DNA of 64,000 bases. Source: Actinernus sp. WN-2022. Its lineage: Eukaryota; Cnidaria; Anthozoa; Actiniaria; Actinernidae. The stretch covers positions 1,426,001 to 1,490,000 of the forward strand of contig JAOWCC010001368.1 of NCBI GenBank assembly GCA_030867875.1. Reading direction: 5' to 3'. Below the pieces are notes generated by a model. That model was not told the origin of the DNA. It saw nothing but the letters and a program-made list of their open reading frames with translations, and did not search any database. Made by a program: the position numbers and the translations under genes. The first letter of the stretch is position 1; each line of letters starts with the position of its first letter. This document shows positions 49,501 to 59,856 of this stretch, piece by piece.

Positions 49501-52500
49501 GAACTTGATCGGGGTCATAGACGTTTTGCCAGCGCCGAACCATCCATTGGCGGCCTCCCAAAAGTCTGATGGTAGCATGCCTCCAGGAAAGATCCTGTTT
49601 GGTCTTCCATTGATATCGATCTCTACCTTCGTGATTCCTGGATAGTCAAACGCCTCGCTGTTTCGTGTGCCGTGGGCATGTTGTGCCACGAAGAGGAGGA
49701 GCAGTCCAGTAAAGGACAACCTTGGAACGTCGACTTGCTGGGATATCAGAGTGTCGGACGCTTTGTTGATAGGTACGGTTTTGAAGTGAACAGCGTGCCT
49801 GAACAGGAAGACGGCGCCACTGACATATTCGTCTTTCGCTTGCTTGGCGATAATTTCACTCTCAACAACTTCGTACTCTAGCTGGATGTTGCTTAGCTTG
49901 TATGTACCTATCTTGGTAGTGTCTGATCCTACCACCACGTCCGTAGCAGGTGATAGAGTCAACTCGAGCGAAATGGTGTTGCGAAGAGCGAAGGGATAAA
50001 GAGCTCCATGTTGCGTCAGGATGTCCACATCTAGTGGGATTCGGTATTTCGAACCATACACGGCTAGGAGCAAGTTTTCTCCAGTATCCGAAGTGCCTTT
50101 GTCACCAGCATTCGAGCGTAGCTTGTTCGTGTTCTCTGTTTGAATACCTTGTCCCACGCGCGCATCTCGCTCTATAGTTGGCAAATAGAGATCGGAATAT
50201 GTCTGTAGAAGATCTGGTCGTTCAATGTCTTCTATGGTTTCAGCGCCTATTTTGAGAACTCTACGTGAGACCAGACAACGCCCGACATTAGCCACCACGC
50301 GATTGTTAACATGTCCACCAGACAACGTAAGGTCAGCCACGAGTGCGAGACTACCTGGAACGAGGACGATGTTTTCCCCTAGTATTGGTATTTTCACATA
50401 GAGAGTCTCTCCTGGATTGGCTTCCGATGGAGTGAAGGTGATTCTATCTACGTTGTGTAGAGCTTTCAATCCCTGAGGCTCTCTGTGCGATTTTGCAGGA
50501 ACCAACGTCGACGGAATCATGTTGAATATATGGACATATATGGTTATTGTTCAACATGGCTGAAAATGCAGACTTCGATCCTTTGACTGAGGAAGGTCAA
50601 GCCGACATAGAAAATCTTTCTGCCAAAGAATGGCATGAGCTTGGTCCAGGTAAGAATGAAGACCGAAGTACTTGGTGGGATAGAGTTAAGGTCAGAATAG
50701 GAGAAAGATCCAAAAGCTTTCGGGATAAGCTTTGGAGTGGACGGCATAAATGGGGGTACAGTCCACATGAGTACATCAAATTGGTGAATCTAGGTGATCC
50801 AGATGCAGTACCAAGCGGCAATACCGCGGAAACATCGTTCACTGAGGGGGAACAGATACTAGCTGAAAAAGCCAAGCGACGCGATGAAGCCTGGGATAGG
50901 ATTAGTAGAAGATTTCCGAATGTAGACACTACCAAGTTCACTACTACCTTGGATACGTATGACAAGGTCGTGGTGCAACTGAACAAAAGTAATTCCAAAT
51001 ACTACAATCTGTACGGCGCCAAAGGTAATGTTAATGGGAAATTGCCTAAGACGATCACAGACGCTCTAGGGCCTCCCGCAGATATGATTGTTAGCGAAGG
51101 AGAAGCTGAGATCGACCAACTTAAGATAGAAAGAGCTAAGGAAATGAAAAACGTGAAATCATCCAAGCAGGGGTCGACAGAACATACGGCAGCAAAGGAA
51201 GAAGTGATGAATATAGACGACCAAATACAGGAGATCGAGTCAAATATTGAAAGAATCGAAGAGCGTATGTCCATGCGAGACCGCGTGAAGGCCATCTTCA
51301 AAAAGTACGGTGTTGGAGTGCTTGGAATTGCGATTGCGGCAGGCACCGTGATTGGCGTCGTGGCTTCCATGCTATCTAAGGGGCTTGCTAATGTTGCCAG
51401 TGGGGTCGGCAAGGCGTTGAAAGGTCTAGGAAAGAAGCTAGGGCAGATTCTACCTGGAATGGTTGGGGCAATTGCTAGCTTTTTGTTTCGCACGGCTGGC
51501 GAGGTATTAGGATTCTTAGCGAAGAACATCTGGATGTTGATTGTAGCTGTGGTGGTGATCGTAATAGAGCGATTTAAGTCAGCGAAATAGCATCCATGAG
51601 GCTCCCGCCGCAATGGCAACCATCAGCCCCAAATTGATCTCGTGCTTTGTCATAACGGCATCGGTACTACGAGGTTGCGTTACTTGTGGGATAGGCGGCT
51701 TCACCGCAACGACATCTTGATGTGTTACTTGTGGGATAGGCGGCTTCACCGCAACGACATCTTGATGTGGTAGATCTTTCTTTCGTGAACTACCTTCCAT
51801 ACGTGGTGGTTTCGGGGACTTTTCTTTATAGTTGATACGGTCATTTATTCCAAAGTGGATGTTAGGTGTGGAGGCCATTTGTAGTTCGTTGTTATAACCT
51901 GGTATGCTCTCATCGTTAATAATCATACGGCTGGGTATTAACAAACAGTCCTTAGCAACTGCAAGGTCGAGACGAACGCGCGTTAGATGCAAAGCGTTTT
52001 GATATCGTACAAGGCTATCTACCTTCTTTTCTGTGATGACCTCTTCCAACTTTACACCACAATCGGCCTGAACATTGTGGGATAAGGTCGTTGTCCCTAC
52101 GATTGAACTGCGCAAAGAAGCCTGGGATCCTAGAACGCAATATACGTAGACCATTGCAGATAAGTTTATTCTGGCTAGCCCGTCCTTCGACAATCCGTGA
52201 CCAGTTTGTGGAACGAACCAATTGCGTTGATTCTTTACCGCATCGTTACGAATGAACTTTAACGGAAATTCGAAGTTAGGGCGACGACTCTCCTCAGGAA
52301 ACTTGAAATCTCCCCCAGGCCACTTCGAATCGTATGAAGTGTTGTGCGTCCCCCATTTCTCTTGAGCATTCACCAGCCCTCCATGGATGTATACGTATAC
52401 GTCTCCTAATCCACCATTGGCCCCTCGGCGCAGGGCAAAGTCAACTTTATCGACTCCAAACTCTATCCTGAGCCTGTCATAAGCGACGGAACTCCATGGA

Positions 52501-55500
52501 GCATTGTTGTCCTTATCGAAGACCGAATCTCTGGGAAGTGGGACCCCCAATTCGAACAGTAATCGCCTCATTGTGTAGTACACATGGAAGCGGTAAAAGC
52601 TCCTGACGTTGTCGATGATTGGTGCCTCATCGGAAAGATGGTCGTCAAACGACACCCCACAGCCTGCCGTTGCACACCAAAGGACGAAGCATAGCTGTTG
52701 TTGCCAATGTCTCATTGGTGGAGCATTTAGCCACTCGTTTGCTTGCTTTACGGTGTAGAAAACTTGGTCCGGCTCTTGAAAGATATCTCGCGGCGTCATC
52801 GTGAAGAACTGATCCTTTGCTACGTAGATCTTGAGTGTTCGTAGGATAGGGACTATGTCTTTTGGGTCGTCCCCCCATGGAACGGCTGGAACTGGATACT
52901 TCTCTTTTGTCTTTCTGAATGGAGATGGGAAACCTCCACTTATACCGCGTAGTACAGAATCGAGTCGTTTTTGAATAGCCTCAGGTAGATTCGAGAAATC
53001 ATCACCGTAGACCACATAGCTATGATTCCCATCTCGAAACCAAATGCTTGTCGAATATTTGCCTGGACCATCTATGTCTGTAGAGGCATGAAACTGGCGA
53101 AAATCCGCGTGTGGGTATTCTTTCTTGAACTTTGTCAACAAATCGGTATTCAGTTTGGCAATCCTGGCGTTTTCATCTACAAGGAGCGCTGTCTGCTCAG
53201 CTTTCGAAAGCCTTGGACCACCCCTGGCAATCTCCACCATGTCCTCAGCAGATAGATCATCATCTTCGTCTGGTAAAACTAGAGGCATCGTAACTATTGA
53301 AGTTATTGCAAGTATGACATATAAAGTTTATGTCTTTAATATACGATGGTGATTTTAAATGTCACCACCACCTCGGCTGACCATACGGTCTACTTCGACG
53401 ATCCAATTCTTATACGGAATATTTCGATAGTTGAGGTCACTTTCGAGAACAGTTGGTGGAATCTAGAGACAAAGGCTACGTTCGAGTGGGATACCGGGGG
53501 TTTGCTGCTCCCATACGAACTTGATTCGGGTTCTTATAATATAAATACGATCGTGCCCCTCTTCAAACCTGCGGTGGTGGTTGGCGTTATAAGCTTCATA
53601 GACAAAGCCAGTAAAAGGAATTGGATCCTAAGGGTAAAGAAACCGATCAAGTTCAGTAAGAATCTCTGCGAACTATTGGGTATCGAAGGAAACGAAGAGG
53701 TGGGGGGAAACGTATCGTTAAAGGTGGGGGACCACGACCTGGTGTTCAAAGATATCCACACAATGTATGTCCACTGCGATGTGGTGGATTCCAGCTTTTC
53801 AATTCTAGATGGAAAACGATCGCAAGTCCTAGCGAACTTAAAAGTACGAGGCGTCTGGTTTAAGGAAATAACCTATTCTATGATGCCCCCACTACCTGTC
53901 CGAGCTCTAGGTACAACACGAAACAGCCTTCGTCTGACGATTCGTGATGAGAAAGGCAACGTGGTAGACTTCCGTGGTCGACCCATACGATACGTATTGA
54001 AGATTGAGTAAGCCATACGTATAATATGCGATGGCAAGCGATTCGATTCAAACAATTCCAACGGCGCCGATCTATCCCAATCTACGTTCATCTGAAACTG
54101 TTTTGTCTGGAGATAGCTTTCGGCTACAAAAAGTATGTGACACACTTGCTGAACTCGAACGGCAGGCAAAGCACTACGAAGTCGTTCGTAAGAAATATGC
54201 CCGAGCGCGTGGTATTGTTCACGGGGTTGCTGTGGCCACAGGTAGCTTGAGTGGTGCATTATCCGCTATGGCGTTGGGCTTGACGTTTACGGGGATCGGG
54301 ATACCTGTGGGTATTTCATTAGGAAGCCTCGGGTTTGTTTGTGCCGTCATTTCGGCCTCGATGTCTATTGCAAGTAAGAAACTTGGTATTCGCGTCTCGA
54401 AGCACGAAAAGACCGTTATGTTGGCAAAGGCTAAGGCCAATTCCGTGGAAGTCAAAGTCTCAAAGGCTCTAGCCGATGGTAATATTTCAGAAGCCGAGTT
54501 CGGAAGCGTTATCGATGAAAGATCGAAATACGAATCACTCAAGCTCGAAATACGACAAAAAAATAGGCAGTCTAGTGGGTCAAAAAACGTAGAACAACTT
54601 CGCTCGGAGATCCGAAAGGAAATGAGAGCAAAGCTTGGCAGTCTAGTGGGATAAGAATCAACGTCTCCTATGAAAGAAACCATCGCGGAGTCTATTTTAA
54701 ATTCACTAAAAACATCGTATAAATTACCGTGTTGTTTTGCAGTTTGTATGCAAATTTCGAACCAACGCGTGAACGGCGCTAATTAACATACGACAGGTGC
54801 TTAAGACATAAGTAGAGTATTTTATCATCAAAAATAGTGTCTAGCACACATGGTCTAAAGGTTCTGCGCTAGGTATATGAGTGAAAAGGTGGAGCTGCTC
54901 ATATACCTAGGGTTCGAATCCTACGGACCATGTGTGGTAGATCGGCTTGTGTGATGGAAAAAGCTCCACCACATCACACAAGTCGTAGCGCGTCTGTCAT
55001 GTGGCAGAAGTAGGAATAATGTCAATCCTGGGTCGGGTGCATGGGTGAAGCTCAAGGGATCTTAAATGGGACCCACGGGTGCCGGTTGTGTCTCAACCAG
55101 TTAGGACAGGATCCAAACAACAGTAGAACAAATACAGTAGAATGAATACAGTAGAACAAATACGGTAGAATGAATACAGTAGAACAAATACCGTCAAAGC
55201 CGGGCCCGGCAAATAAATAAAAACCTCTCTAGGAACGAAAAGATGGTAAAGGAAGGAAAAAGGTGAAAGGTTCCTAGAGAGGTTCTGGTGATACCAGTTT
55301 TGGTATTTGGTTTTTTTCACTATCGAATCTTTTTCTTCTCATGGTCTTAAACTAAATTCTTAAATGAGTATATATTGGTGGATGTCCTCGTCATGAATCA
55401 GCTGTTTTGGTTAGAACTCTCCCAAAATATTATCAATTAAACATAAACAGTACGAAGTCATATCACACGATGGCCGAGATAGTAACTTGCGTTTGGTTGA

Positions 55501-58500
55501 TGCGTGGTAAGGACACGAAGTGCGTGAGGAAACCTTCCAAAGTGTCAGAATATTGTGCTCAACACAACTATCAGATACAAAGAGGAGCCACCCCATTCGG
55601 TCCATGTTCTAAATGCGGTAGTGGTTGTAGAACTAGTTACGGACTTTGTACAACGTGTGGTGCACGACGCCAACGTGAACTTAGTGGAGAGAAACGCAAA
55701 ATCAAGAATCGCTTCTCGAAAGTATTGGAAGAATTGAAGGACCATAAGACTCATAAAAACGTAGAGGGCTCGCTAAGGGCTTTCGAATATCCATGTCGTA
55801 AATGCGATCGTGATTGTCGAACTAGCTACAGACTTTGTACAACGTGTAGTGCACCACTACGACGTGAACTTAGTAAAAGAAAATCGCTTCTCGAAAGTAC
55901 TGGCAGAATTGAAGTACCGTAAGACTCATGGAGACGTAGAGGGTTCGCTAAGGGCTTTCGAATGGCAGTAAAAAAAAAAAAGGAAAAAAAATGAAGAGAG
56001 ACGAAACGACAGTCTCTATTCATTTTTTTTTTTCCCTTTTTTTTTTTGCCTCGTTCGTGCAATAATGTCGGCAGTAAGGCAAAAAGAATGAAGAGAGACG
56101 AAATAACGGTTTCTATCCATGCTTTTTTTTCTCGTTCATGGTCTACGAAAATCGAATGGATAAATAGATAAAGAATGGTATCGTTGTAATTCTTATGATT
56201 TCAGTAGTATATGTGGAGGAAAAATTATAACCGTTTTCGTGAATTTTGTTAACGTAGGGGAGAGCTGAGGTCTGAACGAAGCTCTCCACTACGTTAACAA
56301 AATTCAGAAAAACGGGTATCATTTTGACTCCACATATACTACTAGGAATGCAATCACATGGTTAACTACTGCCACCAGGACAACAACAAATCTGAGTTCA
56401 TTTATTTAAAGGCCTGTTTATAAATGCTACATGTATTTTTCACCTTCAATCGATTGTCTATCTTTCTAAAACAGCATTTAGAAGTTTGAAAGCCTTTCTC
56501 ATGGGAACACAAGCACGATTCATTGGTCACTTCAAGTGCTACCCTCGGTTCCTGATTTTACATGACTACACAGTCTCGGTCATTACCAAACTGGGCAATT
56601 GGCAACTTTGAGAACTTTAAAGCCTCATTAAATGGTGAAGATAAAGACCATACATATATATGTGTAGATACCAAATTAATAAAAAAGTAACTAACCAAGC
56701 ATACATATTACACTTTAATAGATGTAAGCCTCAAACCTCTATCCAAAACTGTCCAAATTAAAGTATTTTTTGTCGGTTCTTCTCTGATCTAACCAGGTTT
56801 TTTTCTATACCACTTGACTATCTTATATGGTTTACCTACCAATTCCATCATTTCAACATCAGGTTCCCCAGCCGATGCATCCCATCGGTTGTTAAGAATA
56901 AAAATATTGGGTCGTGATAATCTTTGGTTGACTTTGTGGAAGAAGTTTTTCTCCTGTAGATTTGAAACAAAACAACTCTTACAGCCAAGAAATGTTTACT
57001 CAACTTACTTTCAAATACAAGTTCATACACACATCCACATGCTGTTCAGCAAAAAGTGTAAAGGGAAAGGTCTTCATTTATATAGCACAAATTCTATATG
57101 GATATACATGTATTCAAATGTGCTTCATTTTATGATTCCACTGACAGATCTTGGCCGACTGTTGGCTGACACTTGGCAAACTGTCGACCAAGTTTGAAAA
57201 AGGACCAGCCACTATAGCAGCAACAGGTAGGTTTCCAACTATTGTGAGTCAATGTTCACGGTTTGAGGTAACCATACTACATATTTTTTGCCTAACAGTT
57301 TGCTGATATGTAGCCAACACTTTGCCATCAGTCAGATGACTGTCAGTAACAGTCGACCAATGTGTCGATTGGATTATAAAGTATCAACAGTACACTTTTC
57401 TCTGGCTGCAATTCACCACCGAAAATTCTTGTTGCTGTTCATCACAGGAAATAATTTGAGTGCACTCACTGTAACCATAAGAGTTGACTCTGCATTGCAC
57501 ACCAGTACAAACACATCAGCATCCAGACAATGCTCGTCAATCCAGGTGTCAAGATCTGGACTTACATCAATACCAGGGCTGAAAAAATATGCTGTGTTAT
57601 GTTCATGTACTATAAGCAGCAGTCTCAAGACATGTGCAATGTCATCATCTAGTTTATAAGCATGTAAACTATGTCTTATATGAGGGACTATGTCACCTGG
57701 ATTTTTCTAATTTTCGGCCATATAGTTACATAGAATTGTCTTACATCTATTACCGGTATACGAAAACCACTCCTAGTAAACTAAGTAATACACAGTGATA
57801 AAAGTGGTTGTTGTTGTGATGTTAATATTTCAAGAGAGACCAAGCCAGATTAGAATGATAAGTTAATACCATAGACACCAGTTTATAAAACTTGACTGAT
57901 TGGCTCAATTAACCATAAGTTGGAGTTCTCGTTGGCTAAGTAGCCCTGGTTACAGTAGTTACACAGTAACACTTCCAGGGCTTTGAAAACAAGCCAACAG
58001 CTGCTGGTTATTTTCTCTTCATCAACAGACAATATTGAACTTTTGACTTTGGCTCTGAGTTCTGTCACAGATGCCTACTTTCCAACAAATGTATGTGGAC
58101 GTCATACTGGAAAATATTTTGAATGCCGTGACTTCAAGTGATAATAATGTGTAACTATCCAAGGTTGATGACGTTTTTCACTGACTGCCAATCTAAGACC
58201 AATAAAACGAATACAGGAGAAAAGTGATTGTCCAAAAAGGTAAAATAATGAGGAGCACAGTCTGTTACCTGTCGACCAATACAACATCTTCAGAGAGCAT
58301 TTTGCATCTGAAATCAGTCAAAGATTAAAGGTGAGGTGTTTCAAAGAGCTCAAATTGCATTTGCCCTATGGGCTCAAGCAATTTTGATACTCTTTTTAAT
58401 CCCTCCCCCCCCCCCCCCCCAAAAAAAAAAGAACTGCTGGTAAACCCCCTTCTTTTATGAATGCCAAAAAAAATGAAAAATGTTGTTTTAGAATCTTGAT

Positions 58501-59824
58501 AATTAAACCAGTTAAAAAAATTAAATCAGTGTAAAAAAAATACACCAGTTAAAAACCGGTAAACCATGCATGCAGTTAAAAAAATTGTTTTTACCAAGTT
58601 CTAAATGAAACCACAACATTAATATATTAGTTGGTGTCTGTAGCAGCATCGTTAGCTTCATCATCTGTTTGCAGGTTTTAGTATTGCTTTGCAATTGACT
58701 GTGCAGTGTTGATAGTGACATAATTTGTTTGAAATTTTACCTTGTTTTTGGCCAATAAACCTTAACAAGACTACTGTGGTCCAACTTCTCATCAAACAAG
58801 GCATGAGCAATCTGCTTCAGGGTCTGAATAAACAAAATGAATACACATATTAGGGTGTGACAAAGGAGGAGTGGAGTTAATGAGCAGCGCAACAGAGCAG
58901 CACAGAACACTGGATCATACATAGGGAAAGCTGCAAGAGATCGAAGCGAAATAACTCCAAACCACAAGCAATAACAACTACTAAATGTCCCAGATGAGAA
59001 CCATCTCAGGGGCGCATGAGCAATTGCCACACGACCCCATATTATATTGAGACTACATGTACTTTAACTTCAGGAATGGTTAAATATTCAGCAACTATTG
59101 GGAGCCATGTGGTATGCTTGCATGGCCCTGGGTTAGTTCTCATCCAGGACTCTGTGTTTTTGTTATTGCTCGTGGTTTTAGTCAGTTGCAAGTTGCTGTG
59201 ATCGCTCGTGGCTTTTCCTTCCTCCCTTTCGTCCACTTTTGTGTGACCCAGTGTGCTGGGCTGTTTGGTTGCTAAGGTTACCTGGTAGCCAAGCTCTCAA
59301 GGACTGCTTTATGCAGCCTTGGGCAATGTACCTCCAACTTAGATTATTTTTCATTTGGTCCATGTTCCATTTCTCATTTACAGTATATACGTAGCTGGTT
59401 TATTTAACCATGTCTAAATTACATTTAGTCTCAATTAGATAGACAGTTGTCTTCTCATTGTACCTTGACATTTCTCCTTTCATCAGATTCTGGGATTAGG
59501 ATATAGGGATCAGGGGAATCAGATCCATGCACACTCAGAAAACAATTAGTTGTATGGCCAATACCCATGGGAAGTATTCTATCCTGAAGCATTGCATTGA
59601 TGACTGTACTCTTGCCGTTACTTGTACGACCAAAGAATGCCACTTTCATCTGGTCTCTTGCAAGTACTTCAGAAATACTGGCTACTTGACCAAGAAAACC
59701 AGCAATCTGAAAAAATTAGAAGAGAAATATATATTAAATAATATTTTCATAATCTAAACAATTTTGTTTCAATTTTTTACTGTGCTCACTGTTGCATGCA
59801 AACCACATGTGCTATCACGTGCAA

Positions 59825-59856
<32 letters not shown>

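Larger units (their letters stand above)
42937..56343. mobile_element. Polinton-like integrating virus-like element, 13.4 kb
   Basis: It begins AGTAGTATATGTGGAG and ends with its complement. It has TIRs of 2268 and 2267 bp and a 5-bp duplication, AGGAA. Within it are a retroviral-type integrase, A32/FtsK-type packaging ATPase, double-jelly-roll-type major capsid protein, probable penton protein and several membrane or unknown proteins. That gene content defines Polinton/adintovirus-like elements. No protein-primed DNA polymerase B and no recognisable adenovirus-type protease is present, and all internal space is accounted for. It lies in intron 6 of mitofusin. Near-identical TIRs indicate recent insertion or recent homogenisation. 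Confidence 0.9.
54077..56343 (-). repeat. Right TIR of the virus-like element
   Basis: 2267 bp, inverse of 42937-45204. It has T at 55379 and 55394, where the left copy retains CpG. Confidence 0.92.
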
